In this document: positions 7,699 through 16,839 of the stretch, one piece after another
Layout: each line of letters opens with the position of its first letter
Numbering within the stretch: position 1 is the stretch's first letter
From: Paenibacillus vini
Lineage (GTDB): Bacteria; Bacillota; Bacilli; Paenibacillales; Paenibacillaceae
Direction of reading: 5' to 3'
NCBI RefSeq assembly: GCF_018403325.1
Contig: NZ_BOSL01000007.1
Location: 1-64,000 of the forward strand
Length of the DNA: 64,000 nt
Made by a program: the position numbers and the translations under genes
The notes under the pieces: generated by a model
Told to the model about the DNA's origin: nothing
The model's database searches: none
What the model saw: only the letters and a program-made list of their open reading frames with translations

Positions 7699-8970
7699 TT
7701 AATCGAATCTGCGAATGGATGGCAGCGACAGGACCAACAGAACAGTCAGGATACCCATCCCGGAGAAAAGAGTCATGGTCTCCGTTCCGCCGATATGATC
7801 GGCCAACCACCCGATGGCGATATAGCCTAGCGGGAGCAGGGCGAACGATCCCAGCATATCGAGGCTGGCTACGCGGCCGAAGGCCTGCTCCGGTACGAGT
7901 TCCTGGAGGCTCGTCTCCCAGATCAGTCCGAACATCATAATGCCGAATCCCTCCAGAGCAAAGAGGGCGCAAAGACCGATCGCCGACGTGGTAAAGGCCA
8001 TCAGAAACAGGGCCAAACCGCTTAGGAAGGCTCCGCCGTAGGCTAAGAGGCCACGACGGCGCCATTGGCTGCGCGTACCGAACAGTAGCCCGGCGAGGAT
8101 CGCACCGGCACCCGAACAAGTTACGGCGATGCCATATATGTAAGGGGTCATTTCAAGGTGGACTTTAAATAACCACGGAATGAGGACGATCACCAATCCG
8201 CCGTAACAAATATTAATGAAGGAAAATGCCAGAATCGTAACCCAAAGCCATGGATTGCTTTTGAGGACGTTTATGCCTTCCGCAAAATCTCCCTTAATAT
8301 CGGAGCTCTGCTTGATCTCCTTTTTATGGGCTGGAATCAGCCTGCGCAGGAATAAGAGACATCCGAAAGAAGCGGCGTAGGTCAAAGCGTCGAGCCCGAT
8401 TCCCCAGCCCGCGGACAGAAAGGTCACCAGCAGTCCGCCAAGGGAAGGGCCGATCAGCCGGACGGCCTGGTTGCTGATCTGGGTCAATGCATTGGCGGAA
8501 TTGCGAATATCGGGTGTAAACACACTGGCCCGCACAGCGGCATATGCCGGCTGAAAAAGGCCGTCCATCATCCCGTATAAGGCAACGAGCACAAACAGAA
8601 TGCCGATGGACAAGCTGTCGGTAAACAAAAGAATGGCGATAGCCATCATCAAGACGAAGCGCGCCGCATCGGTGAAGAGCATGATGCCGGTCCGGTTATA
8701 ACGGTCCACGATCCATCCGGACACGGGGAGCATCAAAATGTTGGGGAGCATGTACGTGGCCATAATAAAGCCCATAATGGTCGTCGATCCGGTAATGGTA
8801 TAAACGACTACCGGAAGAATAATCATCGTAACGGAGCTGCCCAGGAAAGAAATCAGCTGCCCAAGCCAAAGGAAGGGGAATGGTCGGGATTGCCGGAAAG
8901 GCGCGGCAAACTGGTCTATAAATTTTATCCTTCCGGTTGCCCGGGGCTGGCTTTGTGTTTCAATTTCCAT
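7699..8970 (-). CDS. MFS transporter (macrolide/enterobactin-exporter type)
   Basis: 423 residues with about 12 hydrophobic segments. The N-terminal WLGQLISFLGSSVTMIILPVV followed by a DRYNRTGIML loop is typical of the MFS_3/TMR branch, which includes Mef-like macrolide exporters and siderophore exporters. It acts in the cytoplasmic membrane, probably as a proton-coupled exporter; the substrate is not shown. On the minus strand GGAGGAG lies 8 bases before the ATG. No regulator gene is adjacent. Confidence 0.9.
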   Translation of the reverse strand: MEIETQSQPRATGRIKFIDQFAAPFRQSRPFPFLWLGQLISFLGSSVTMIILPVVVYTITGSTTIMGFIMATYMLPNILMLPVSGWIVDRYNRTGIMLFTDAARFVLMMAIAILLFTDSLSIGILFVLVALYGMMDGLFQPAYAAVRASVFTPDIRNSANALTQISNQAVRLIGPSLGGLLVTFLSAGWGIGLDALTYAASFGCLLFLRRLIPAHKKEIKQSSDIKGDFAEGINVLKSNPWLWVTILAFSFINICYGGLVIVLIPWLFKVHLEMTPYIYGIAVTCSGAGAILAGLLFGTRSQWRRRGLLAYGGAFLSGLALFLMAFTTSAIGLCALFALEGFGIMMFGLIWETSLQELVPEQAFGRVASLDMLGSFALLPLGYIAIGWLADHIGGTETMTLFSGMGILTVLLVLSLPSIRRFD

Positions 8971-9041
8971 AAAAGGGACTCCTCCATAAGCGCTTTTTTC
9001 TATATATTATAAAGTAAAGATAATAGGAGGGGGATTTTTTT

Positions 9042-9470
9042 ATGAAATTCAGCGAAGTGGAACCCGAGACATGGGAAGAACTGAGCCCATACCTGGATAC
9101 ATGCTTGATTCCTGTTACCGGCCTTACCGGAGAAGAAAAACCGTATGAAGTGACGGGGGCTTTGGAAAGGCTAAGAGATATCATGGATTGGGTGGAGCTC
9201 CCTTTCCAGGGGAGAGTTGTCACATATCCTTCTTTTCAATACGGACGGGAAGAGATTGCCGAACAGATCAATTCGGTTTGCCGTAAAGTCAAGAGTTCCG
9301 GTTTTGCTTTCGCTATCGTGATCTCTGAAAATGTGGAATTTGCATCGGATGTGCTGCCGGACGCCGATCTGATCATTACTCCGGGCCGTTATTCACCTAA
9401 TGACAACCGTGCGGCGACTCTGGAGGTCAAAGGTCAAATTCAACAAATGTGGCAAACTGGCCGCAAGTAA
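9042..9470 (+). CDS. ypiF: DUF2487 family protein YpiF
   Basis: 142 residues, soluble. It matches the YpiF/DUF2487 family by pattern (start MKFSEVEPETWEELSPYLDT, later VELPFQGRVVTYPSF) and by position, directly upstream of the qcr operon as in Bacillus. TAGGAGGGGG precedes the ATG. Function is unknown; the conserved linkage to qcrABC hints at a respiratory or regulatory link, but the qcr genes have their own promoter at 9541. Confidence 0.85.
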   Translation: MKFSEVEPETWEELSPYLDTCLIPVTGLTGEEKPYEVTGALERLRDIMDWVELPFQGRVVTYPSFQYGREEIAEQINSVCRKVKSSGFAFAIVISENVEFASDVLPDADLIITPGRYSPNDNRAATLEVKGQIQQMWQTGRK

Positions 9471-9540
9471 TGATTGTGACAAATTATCGACATTTTCAGA
9501 AGGGTTAGCTCCCGGAAGGTGGAAAAGATGTGTCAAATTC

Positions 9541-9569
9541 TTGACGCTCTTAGAAGGCTAATATATTAT
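9541..9569 (+). promoter_or_regulatory. Sigma-A promoter of the qcrABC operon
   Basis: TTGACG, 17-base spacer, TATTAT, about 80 bases before qcrA. Consensus-like in both boxes and spacing. Confidence 0.8.
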
Positions 9570-9648
9570 TAATATGTCTTACACATAAGTGTGATTAATG
9601 TCATTGAAATGGAGAAAGAATTGGCTGGCAAAGGGGGTTGAAGACAGT

Positions 9649-10191
9649 ATGAGCAATCAGCACGAAGAGCATGAATCATCGCATAAACCGCCCGTACGTA
9701 AGGAAATGTCCCGTCGGCAGTTTCTTACATATACTCTGGGAGGCGCTACCGCTTTTATGGCAGCCGGTGTGACGCTTCCGATGGTTCGTTTTGCCGTGGA
9801 CCCTATTCTGCAGAAGAAAGGCGAAGGCGCTTTTGTAAAAGTGGTCGAAATCAGCAAAATTACGAGCGAACCGCAGGAATTTACATTCGAACTGAAACAG
9901 CAGGACGGATGGTACTTAAGTACGGCGAATCTCACGGCCTGGATCCGGAAGGACGAGAGCGGGAAAATTTATGCGCTTTCACCGATCTGTAAGCATTTGG
10001 GCTGCACAATCGGCTGGAACAACGACAAGAATTTCCCGGACGAATACCACTGTCCGTGCCATGGAGCGCATTATACGAAGGAAGGCAAACAGCTTGCCGT
10101 TGCGTCGAAACCGCTCGACGAGTACAAGGTAATGCTGAAGGACGACTGGGTCTATTTGGGCGAGATTATCCCGAATACCATTGTGAAATAA
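9649..10191 (+). CDS. qcrA: Menaquinol:cytochrome c reductase Rieske iron-sulfur subunit
   Basis: 180 residues. The N-terminus has a twin-arginine motif (SRRQFL) and a hydrophobic anchor (GGATAFMAAGVTLPMV), so the folded [2Fe-2S] protein is exported by Tat and stays membrane-anchored. Cluster ligands are in ICKHLGC and CPCHG. It takes electrons from menaquinol in the bc-type complex. Start chosen at the ATG after AAAGGGGG (11 bases away) because the N-terminus then resembles B. subtilis QcrA; an in-frame ATG at 9598 would add 17 residues. Confidence 0.95.
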   Translation: MSNQHEEHESSHKPPVRKEMSRRQFLTYTLGGATAFMAAGVTLPMVRFAVDPILQKKGEGAFVKVVEISKITSEPQEFTFELKQQDGWYLSTANLTAWIRKDESGKIYALSPICKHLGCTIGWNNDKNFPDEYHCPCHGAHYTKEGKQLAVASKPLDEYKVMLKDDWVYLGEIIPNTIVK

Positions 10192-10207
10192 GGAGGCGTA
10201 GATTCAG

Positions 10208-10879
10208 ATGTTTAAAAATGTGTACAACTGGATTGACGAACGTCTTGATATCACGCCGATCTGGAGAGATGTTGCCGATCATGAAGTACCGGAACATGTC
10301 AATCCGGCGCATCATTTCTCGGCGTTCGTATATTGCTTTGGCGGCTTGACGTTTTTTATTACGGTAATCCAGATTCTTTCGGGGATGTTCCTGACGATGT
10401 ACTATGTTCCCGATATCATTAATGCTTACAACAGTGTCGAGTATCTGCAGACCCAGGTCGCGTTCGGACAAATCGTCCGCGGGATGCACCACTGGGGAGC
10501 GAGCTTGGTCATCGTGATGATGTTCCTGCATACGCTGCGCGTGTTCTTCACCGGCTCTTACAAAGCGCCGCGCGAAATGAACTGGGTAGTGGGCATGCTC
10601 ATCTTTTTCGTTATGATCGGACTCGGTTTGACGGGATACTTGCTTCCTTGGGACAATAAGGCTTACTTTGCGACCAAGGTTACACTGGAAATTGCGAATT
10701 CGATTCCCGTATTGGGACCGATACTTAAGGAACTGCTGCAGGGCGGTACAATTGTCGGCGCCGAAACACTTACCCGTTTCTTCGCCATCCATGTGTTCTT
10801 CCTTCCTGCCGTGCTGTTGATCCTTCTGGTTGGACACTTTATTATGATCCGCAGACAGGGGATTTCCGGTCCTCTGTAA
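10208..10879 (+). CDS. qcrB: Menaquinol:cytochrome c reductase cytochrome b subunit
   Basis: 223 residues, four membrane helices with the haem-ligand histidines of the b6-type subunit (MHHWGAS, FLHTLRVF, FFAIHVFFLP, VGHF). Cys43 (FVYCFGG) is at the position that carries the covalently bound extra haem in the b6f-like Bacillus complex. TAAGGAGGCG precedes the start, 16 bases after qcrA. It oxidises menaquinol together with QcrA and QcrC. Confidence 0.96.
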   Translation: MFKNVYNWIDERLDITPIWRDVADHEVPEHVNPAHHFSAFVYCFGGLTFFITVIQILSGMFLTMYYVPDIINAYNSVEYLQTQVAFGQIVRGMHHWGASLVIVMMFLHTLRVFFTGSYKAPREMNWVVGMLIFFVMIGLGLTGYLLPWDNKAYFATKVTLEIANSIPVLGPILKELLQGGTIVGAETLTRFFAIHVFFLPAVLLILLVGHFIMIRRQGISGPL

Positions 10880-10944
10880 GATGTAATAGAGCGCTAGAAG
10901 GTAAACTGTGATCATTTCAACAAATTGAGAAGGGAGGCATTTAC

Positions 10945-11823
10945 ATGGCTCATGGAGACAAATCGAAACAGGAAAAAGTCGTATTTGTCGGCGATTCACG
11001 GGTCCGCAGAGGAAAAGGGTTCATTACTCCTCCCGACTATACGGCCTATCCGGGTAAATCGGAGGCCTTCATTCCAAACTTTCTGCTCAAAGAATGGATG
11101 GTTGGGGTTGTCGTTCTTGTCGGGTTTCTCGTACTGACGATTTCGGAACCGGCACCGCTCGGTTTTCCGGCCAATCCCAGCGCTTCGGTTATTCCGATGC
11201 CGGACTGGTACTTCCTGTTCCTGTATCAATATCTGAAATACCCTTATGCTTCCGGTGATTTTGTCGTATTGGGTACCCTTGGTATTCCTACCGTCGCTTT
11301 CGGGGGACTGCTGCTGGCTCCGTTCCTGGACCGCGGCAAAGAACGGCGCTTTTACAAACGTCCGATCGCATCGGCACTCATGTTTCTGTCGCTGATTTCC
11401 CTGGTGTACTTGACGAACTTTGCATGGACGCATTACAAGCATGAACTTGAAGCTTCGGGAACAGAGCCGGAACATATCCAGCGTGAAGAAAAAGCGAGGG
11501 AGAACCGGGAGAAAGGTTTGCCGACCTCAAGCGGAACGAAGCAGGAAGAAGTCGCGATCGTGGATAAGGACGATCCGGCGATGGAAGCCTATAAGACTGC
11601 AACGTGTATTTCTTGTCACGCAGCCGATCTAAAAGGCGCGGGCGGTCCTTCGCTTCGCGGAGTTGGCGACAAGCATGATAAGGATGCTATCCTTGCCATA
11701 ATTAAGGAAGGCTACAACGGCAAGATGCCGCCGATGTACGACACGGCGATCAGCAACGGTCTGACCGACCAGGACATCGACCATTTGGCCGAGTGGCTTG
11801 CGAAACAAAAAACGGAACAGTAA
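10945..11823 (+). CDS. qcrC: Menaquinol:cytochrome c reductase subunit IV-cytochrome c fusion
   Basis: 292 residues. The N-terminal ~165 residues are the subunit-IV-like half with three membrane helices and the Qo-site PDWY (86-89). A charged linker leads to a C-terminal cytochrome c domain with one haem site, CISCH (221-225), and a Met ligand candidate in GKMPPMY. This fusion is the normal Firmicute arrangement. GAAGGGAGGC precedes the ATG. The operon ends at the terminator 15 bases downstream. Confidence 0.96.
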   Translation: MAHGDKSKQEKVVFVGDSRVRRGKGFITPPDYTAYPGKSEAFIPNFLLKEWMVGVVVLVGFLVLTISEPAPLGFPANPSASVIPMPDWYFLFLYQYLKYPYASGDFVVLGTLGIPTVAFGGLLLAPFLDRGKERRFYKRPIASALMFLSLISLVYLTNFAWTHYKHELEASGTEPEHIQREEKARENREKGLPTSSGTKQEEVAIVDKDDPAMEAYKTATCISCHAADLKGAGGPSLRGVGDKHDKDAILAIIKEGYNGKMPPMYDTAISNGLTDQDIDHLAEWLAKQKTEQ

Positions 11824-11838
11824 AATAGTAGTAAACGA

Positions 11839-11871
11839 AAACCTGATCGTTTTGGCGGTCAGGTTTTTTTT
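11839..11871 (+). terminator. qcrABC terminator
   Basis: AACCTGA...TCAGGTT stem followed by seven or more T. Confidence 0.88.
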
Positions 11872-11901
11872 AGATTTTACATAGGGAAAAGGGGTAGAGG
11901 T

Positions 11902-12546
11902 TTGAAATTATCACTCTTCTGGAGCCGTTCATTCTTATCTTCGCGGCTGCTGTTGTGGCCTTTGTTTATTTGTAATCTACTTGGTACGATCTACGGATAC
12001 ATATGGTATGAAAGCCAATTGCGGGACACCTGGGTAAATCATCCGAAATGGCAGCTTGTTTTCGTTCCGGACAGTCCGACGGCAAGTCTTTTCTTTACAT
12101 TGGCCCTGTTGTTCCTACTGTTTCCGGCCCAACTGGGAAAATATCATTTCCTCCGCACTCTTATTGAAGGATTGGCTGTAGTGACCAGCGTGAAATATGG
12201 AGTATGGGCAGTCAGTATGATTTTTGGCGGATATGCTCAAGGCGGGGAGTTGGTCTGGCAGGACTGGATGCTGGTCGCTTCCCATTTGGCTATGGCCGTC
12301 GAAGCCCTATTGTATGTCCGATTGTTCAAATTTGGGACAAGCATGCTGCTGTGCGCGGGTGCCTGGACGCTGCTTAACGATGCGGTAGACTATATGTTTG
12401 AAGTATATCCCTGGCTGCCGCAGCCGCTGTGGGATGACGTTCCGGCTGTCATGGTCTTTACCATTTGCCTGACCATGGCCAGTGTGGGAGCCGGCTGGCT
12501 GGCCCTCAGAGGCGCTAAAAGAAATAGGATCAGCCGAGTTCAATAG
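11902..12546 (+). CDS. ypjA: DUF1405 membrane protein YpjA
   Basis: 214 residues with about six hydrophobic segments. It fits the DUF1405/YpjA family by its position after qcrC and by its aromatic membrane pattern (IYGYIWYESQL, LRTLIEGLAVVTSVKYGVWA). The start is a TTG behind AAAAGGGG (7 bases); no ATG fits. Function unknown. ypjB follows about 70 bases downstream with no terminator between. Confidence 0.85.
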   Translation: MKLSLFWSRSFLSSRLLLWPLFICNLLGTIYGYIWYESQLRDTWVNHPKWQLVFVPDSPTASLFFTLALLFLLFPAQLGKYHFLRTLIEGLAVVTSVKYGVWAVSMIFGGYAQGGELVWQDWMLVASHLAMAVEALLYVRLFKFGTSMLLCAGAWTLLNDAVDYMFEVYPWLPQPLWDDVPAVMVFTICLTMASVGAGWLALRGAKRNRISRVQ

Positions 12547-12618
12547 ATCATCTTAATTGGACCCAAGTTCTAAGGTTGGACAGCCCGCCATACCATGGTG
12601 GTAGGGAGGGGATTGTCC

Positions 12619-13521
12619 GTGAATAATGCAATTAGGAAAATTATATTGTATTCGTTACTGGGTATTTCATTTATGCTCGGCGGATTGCTGCCATATGGCG
12701 CCGGATCGGTCGCAGCCGCCTCTGATTCGCCAAAGGAAACTACCAAAGGCTTGGTACAGGGGGATAAGGAGAAGCTGGCCCTATTCGAGCAAGCGGCCGA
12801 AGAACTGTATCGGGATATGCAAGAGGGGAATACGCAAGGGGCTCATCAGCAAATGGAGCGTTTGACCGACTCTCTGGAGGGACTCTCTTTTAAAGGGCTG
12901 ACCTCGGTTGAGGGAATACATGCCCTGGCGGAGAGCATCATAGATGTCCGTGAGACGCTAGCTAGGGCAGAGGTCTCTCCCGAAGAATGGGCTTCATCGT
13001 CCGCAAGGCTCAGATTGGCGGTAAACAGCCTGGCACATCAGGATAATGCGCTTTGGCTTCAATACTACAAAGTGATGGCTGATGATATGGAGAAGATGCA
13101 CAGAGGCAGAACCAAGGGGAGTCCCGCTTTGTTTCGTGAGGCTTTTCTGGCTTTGCAGTCGCATTATGCTATGATCCGGCCCGCTGCGGTGATTCGCAAG
13201 GACGCTTCCGAAATCAACCGCTTCGATTCCTGGATGTCCTATGTCGAGCGGCTCAGCAATGATAAAGCTTGGGATGAGCCATCCGCAGGCAAGGCGGTGA
13301 GCCAAGGCGAAAGACTGCTCAAGGAGCTGTTTGGACGAAAAACGGGGGAACCCGTATTTTTGCCGATTACCGGATTCGGAAGCCCCTGGTACTGGAGCGT
13401 GCTGATCGGCGGGTGGATTGTGCTGGCGCTGGCTTATACCGGACTCCGGAAATACCGAGCCGACCAGACCGTAATGTCGGTTCATGCAAAAAAAGACAGG
13501 GCGGACAGCTACCGGTTTTAA
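12619..13521 (+). CDS. ypjB: Sporulation-associated protein YpjB
   Basis: 300 residues. An N-terminal signal/anchor (LYSLLGISFMLGGLLPYG..SVAAA) leads to a helical extracytoplasmic domain, and a C-terminal membrane helix (YWSVLIGGWIVLALAYTGL) with a basic end anchors it. Family YpjB, annotated as sporulation-related in Bacillus. GTG chosen because GGGAGGGG sits 7 bases upstream; ATG at 12595 lies before that site. Molecular role unknown. Confidence 0.83.
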   Translation: MNNAIRKIILYSLLGISFMLGGLLPYGAGSVAAASDSPKETTKGLVQGDKEKLALFEQAAEELYRDMQEGNTQGAHQQMERLTDSLEGLSFKGLTSVEGIHALAESIIDVRETLARAEVSPEEWASSSARLRLAVNSLAHQDNALWLQYYKVMADDMEKMHRGRTKGSPALFREAFLALQSHYAMIRPAAVIRKDASEINRFDSWMSYVERLSNDKAWDEPSAGKAVSQGERLLKELFGRKTGEPVFLPITGFGSPWYWSVLIGGWIVLALAYTGLRKYRADQTVMSVHAKKDRADSYRF

Positions 13522-13550
13522 AGAAAGTTTCAAAGTGCTTTATTATAAAA

Positions 13551-13578
13551 AAGACGCCGTTTAAGGCGTCTTTTCTTT
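13551..13578 (+). terminator. ypjB terminator
   Basis: AAGACGCC-loop-GGCGTCTT then TTCTTTG. It is A-rich on the other side, so it may also serve the convergent yitT-type gene. Confidence 0.82.
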
Positions 13579-13628
13579 GTTCCTGACATGATTTCATATA
13601 ACCATGAACGGAACCCTTGTAGGATATT

Positions 13629-14492
13629 CTAATCCTCCTTGAAGCCTTCGCCGTGCACGTCATGCACATCGCTGATGATGATAAACGCCCGCGGATCGAC
13701 CGATTTGGCGATCGCAGTGAGGCGTCTGATCTCCTGCCGGGATACGACGCAGTAAGCCATGTGCTTGGCTTGCTTAGAATAAGCGCCGATCGCCGGAATC
13801 AGCGTAACCCCGCGGTCCATGTCCCGTGTAACAATGTCCGCGATTTGCGGAGCATGGTCGCTGATGATCGTAAGTGCTTTGGCTGCGTAAGCCCCCTCCT
13901 GAATGAAGTCGATGACTTTGGAGGCGATAAATACGGCGACGAGAGTGTACAGTATATTTTCTTTGGCTACATAGAATAGAGACAATCCGATAATGATGAT
14001 ATCGATCGTCAGGATGACCTGTCCCATGCTGAATCCGTATTTCCGCCCCAAAATCCGGGCAATAATGTCCGATCCCCCGGTTGTCCCGCCAAAGCGGAAA
14101 ACAATGCCGAGCCCTGCTCCGAGAGTGACCCCGGCATACAAAGATGCCAGGATATAATCCGTTTCAAACGTCTCGATCCATCCGGAATCAATCATTTTTT
14201 CGAAAATCCATAGAAAGAACGAAAGCGACCCGATTCCGATTCCCGTATATATAATTTGGCGGCCGCCGAGGATTTTCCAACCCAGAAAGAACAGCGGGAT
14301 GTTAATAACCAGGTTGGAAAGCGAGGGGGAAATCCCGAAAGCGTATTTGAGCAGGATGGTTATGCCCGTTACGCCGCCCTCCATCAATTGATTGGGTATA
14401 ATGAAATAAAGAAGCCCGAAGGCATAGACGGCCGTCCCCAAAAGAATTGGAAGTATCGTCTTCATGTAACCTGAGAGTTTACCAGTGTTCAT
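13629..14492 (-). CDS. ypjC: YitT-family membrane protein YpjC (DUF161/DUF2179)
   Basis: 287 residues: five or six N-terminal membrane helices with the GGxTGIxxxL motif (LMEGGVTGITILLKY) and GGTTGGSDIIARI, then a cytosolic DUF2179 domain (MDRGVTLIPAIGAYS..IISDVHDVHGEGF) that may bind a ligand. The family is widespread and of unknown function. In B. subtilis the corresponding gene is co-directional with its neighbours; here it is on the opposite strand between ypjB and the MazG-like gene. GGTGAGGG lies 10 bases upstream of the ATG. Confidence 0.9.
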   Translation of the reverse strand: MNTGKLSGYMKTILPILLGTAVYAFGLLYFIIPNQLMEGGVTGITILLKYAFGISPSLSNLVINIPLFFLGWKILGGRQIIYTGIGIGSLSFFLWIFEKMIDSGWIETFETDYILASLYAGVTLGAGLGIVFRFGGTTGGSDIIARILGRKYGFSMGQVILTIDIIIIGLSLFYVAKENILYTLVAVFIASKVIDFIQEGAYAAKALTIISDHAPQIADIVTRDMDRGVTLIPAIGAYSKQAKHMAYCVVSRQEIRRLTAIAKSVDPRAFIIISDVHDVHGEGFKED

Positions 14493-14644
14493 TCAATTAA
14501 TCCCTCACCTATCGTTTGTATGATGATTTTTAAGCAGTACACCTTAGTATACCTTTTTACGGTACGATTAAAAAATGATTTGTTTTCAAATCTTCTTTAC
14601 GATAACATAGTTATGATATCAGACCTTAAACGGAGGGATGGCCC

Positions 14645-14977
14645 TTGAAAGAGAAGTCTCTCGCCGAGCTGCAGCGTGAAGTGGACCAATACATATCCCA
14701 ATTTAAAGAAGGTTATTTCAGTCCGCTCGCGATGCTGGCCCGGATGAGCGAAGAAGTCGGCGAATTGGCCCGCGAAGTGAACCATACTTATGGTGAGAAG
14801 CCGAAAAAGGCGGACGAAGCCGATAATTCGATCGAGCTGGAATTAGGCGATATCTTGTTCATCACGATGTGTTTCGCCAATTCGCTCGGTATTGATTTAA
14901 CGTCTGCACACGATAAAGTGATGCATAAATTTAATACCCGCGATGCTACACGTTGGACCAAAAAGAACACCGATTAG
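14645..14977 (+). CDS. ypjD: MazG-like nucleotide pyrophosphohydrolase YpjD
   Basis: 110 residues, a single all-alpha MazG domain. Metal-binding acidic clusters are present: SEEVGELAREV and ELELGDILF (EExxE then ExxD). Such house-cleaning enzymes hydrolyse (d)NTPs to monophosphates. The start is TTG with GGAGGG 7 bases upstream; the nearby ATG is out of frame. It begins the plus-strand run into dapB. Confidence 0.92.
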   Translation: MKEKSLAELQREVDQYISQFKEGYFSPLAMLARMSEEVGELAREVNHTYGEKPKKADEADNSIELELGDILFITMCFANSLGIDLTSAHDKVMHKFNTRDATRWTKKNTD

Positions 14978-15030
14978 GACCAATCTTCATATGCTGTAGT
15001 AATATCAGCCCATCGACAGGGGGACGGCAG

Positions 15031-15564
15031 ATGAAGTCAGAGGAATACTTGAAAAAAGCTTACCGGAGCATCTACGAGAACGACTTTGAACAGGCGATCC
15101 AATGGTTTGAGCAGGCGCTTGCCCTCGAGCCGGACAATGGGGATATCCACTATAGATGTTCGATAACCTGCGCCAGAAGCAACCGCTTGGAGAAAGCGCT
15201 GGTCCATGCCCGATTGGCGGCGGCTTTGGCTCCTTTGCAGGAGGAATATATGCTGCACTTTGACCGTTTGCAGTCCAAGGAACTGACCCTTATGGCCAAG
15301 AGATTGCTGGAGGGAGAATCCGGAGGAAGCTCGGTGAATAAAGCGGGAGCCGCAGAGCCTGCATTAAGACTGCTGGAACGGGCGGTGGAGTTGGATCCGT
15401 TGTCCGTGGACGCCCAAATCTGGCTGGCGATCGCGTATACGGAATTAGAGCAATACGAATCGGCTTTAAACGCCGCCCAAGAAGCGGCCTCTTTGCCGCA
15501 GGATGACGGGATTGCCAAACAACTGCAAGAATTGGAACAAAGAATCAGGGAATATATGGAGTAA
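15031..15564 (+). CDS. Tetratricopeptide-repeat protein
   Basis: 177 residues with at least three TPR units (AYRSIYENDFEQAIQWFEQALALEP, HYRCSITCARSNRLEKALVH.., LAIAYTELEQYESALNAAQEA). Cytosolic and probably a scaffold. ATG after CAGGGGGACGGCAG. It sits between the MazG-like gene and dapB with short gaps, so it is likely co-transcribed. No specific partner is visible. Confidence 0.85.
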   Translation: MKSEEYLKKAYRSIYENDFEQAIQWFEQALALEPDNGDIHYRCSITCARSNRLEKALVHARLAAALAPLQEEYMLHFDRLQSKELTLMAKRLLEGESGGSSVNKAGAAEPALRLLERAVELDPLSVDAQIWLAIAYTELEQYESALNAAQEAASLPQDDGIAKQLQELEQRIREYME

Positions 15565-15595
15565 AATAATTTCTAGAGAATGCGGGGGATCTCGG

Positions 15596-16399
15596 GTGGG
15601 TGAACAGATTAGAGTAGCTGTTGCAGGAGCGGCAGGCAGAATGGGTAAAGAAGTAATAAAGATGGTTCTGGAAGATCCGGAACTTCTATTGGTCGCTGCT
15701 ATCGGCCAAAGTGATGAAGGAGTTGACGCAGCCTCTATCGTCGGGCTTCCGGCATGCGGCGTCCGGATGACTACGGATCTGGAGCTTGCTTTAGTTGAGA
15801 GTAAACCTCAGGTATTGGTCGATTTTACTACCCCGGCGTCCGCTTATGACAACACTGCATTAGCGGTCAAGCACGGGGTAGCTCCGGTGGTCGGAACGAC
15901 CGGATTTACTCCGGAGCAAATCGAGCTTCTGGACAAGCAGTGCAAAGATAAAGGCATCGGCGGATTGATAGCTCCGAACTTCTCGATCGGCGCCATTCTT
16001 ATGATGAAGTTTGCAGCTCAGGCCGCGAAATACTTCCCTCATCTGGAGATCATCGAGTATCATGGGGATCAGAAGCTGGATGCCCCTTCCGGTACCGCGG
16101 TCAAAACCGCGGAGTTGATCGCAATGAACCGTGAGGAGCTTCGTCAAGGAAATCCGAAGGAAGAAGAAACGATCGAAGGCTCGCGGGGCGGTTACTACAA
16201 CGGATTCCGTATTCACAGCGTCCGCCTGCCCGGCGTATTCGCGCAGCAGGAGGTGATCTTCGGCGGCTTCGGACAGACGCTGAAGATCCGGCATGATTCC
16301 TATGATCGCGCGGGTTATATGCCCGGCGTGAATCTGGCGGTTAAAAAGGTGCTGGAATATCAAGGCATGATCTACGGATTCGACCATTTTGTGGATTGA
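15596..16399 (+). CDS. dapB: 4-hydroxy-tetrahydrodipicolinate reductase
   Basis: 267 residues. N-terminal NAD(P)H-binding motif [12 protein letters not shown], and the substrate-binding signature [15 protein letters not shown] with its catalytic His and Lys. It reduces 4-hydroxy-tetrahydrodipicolinate in the lysine/diaminopimelate pathway, which also feeds dipicolinate in spore formers. GTG start chosen because GGGGG lies 7 bases upstream and the product then begins like other DapB proteins. mgsA follows in 17 bases. Confidence 0.96.
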   Translation: MGEQIRVAVAGAAGRMGKEVIKMVLEDPELLLVAAIGQSDEGVDAASIVGLPACGVRMTTDLELALVESKPQVLVDFTTPASAYDNTALAVKHGVAPVVGTTGFTPEQIELLDKQCKDKGIGGLIAPNFSIGAILMMKFAAQAAKYFPHLEIIEYHGDQKLDAPSGTAVKTAELIAMNREELRQGNPKEEETIEGSRGGYYNGFRIHSVRLPGVFAQQEVIFGGFGQTLKIRHDSYDRAGYMPGVNLAVKKVLEYQGMIYGFDHFVD

Positions 16400-16416
16400 C
16401 AGAGGGAGAGTTAAAC

Positions 16417-16839
16417 ATGTTGAATATTGCTTTTATTGCCCATGACCGTAAAAAAGAAGATATCGTTAATTTTGTAATTGCGTACGAGCATGTCTTTAAG
16501 GATAAGAAGCTGTACTCTACCGGGACAACGGGTCTGCGGATCATGGAAGCGACGGAGTTGAAAATTCATCGATTTCTGTCCGGTCCGCTCGGCGGCGATC
16601 AGCAAATCGGATCTTTGATCGCGCAGAACGAAATGGATCTCGTGATTTTCTTCCGTGATCCGTTGATGGCGCAGCCGCATGAGCCGGATATTACGGCATT
16701 ACTGCGTCTTTGCGATGTTCATGGTATCCCGGTAGCAACGAACCTGGCGACGGCGGAGATTCTCGTAAGAGCGCTCGATCGCGGGGATTTCGCATGGCGG
16801 GAGCTGGTCGAGAATAATAAGCCGGGGCTGGGACAATGA
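16417..16839 (+). CDS. mgsA: Methylglyoxal synthase
   Basis: 140 residues. Catalytic and phosphate-binding residues are visible: His9-Asp10 (AHDRKK), STGTTG (34-39), Asp61 ([10 protein letters not shown]), Asp81 (FFRDPL), and His88 and Asp91 (QPHEPD). It converts dihydroxyacetone phosphate to methylglyoxal. GAGGGAGAG precedes the ATG. Its neighbours bshB1 and bshA make bacillithiol, the thiol used to detoxify methylglyoxal, so the cluster pairs production with detoxification. It overlaps bshB1 by 4 bases. Confidence 0.96.
   Translation: MLNIAFIAHDRKKEDIVNFVIAYEHVFKDKKLYSTGTTGLRIMEATELKIHRFLSGPLGGDQQIGSLIAQNEMDLVIFFRDPLMAQPHEPDITALLRLCDVHGIPVATNLATAEILVRALDRGDFAWRELVENNKPGLGQ

Noticed and set aside
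9470-9610. Fnr-, Rex- or ResD-type operator before qcrA
   Set aside because: TGTGA half-sites occur (for example near 9591), but the second halves match poorly and lie downstream of the promoter.
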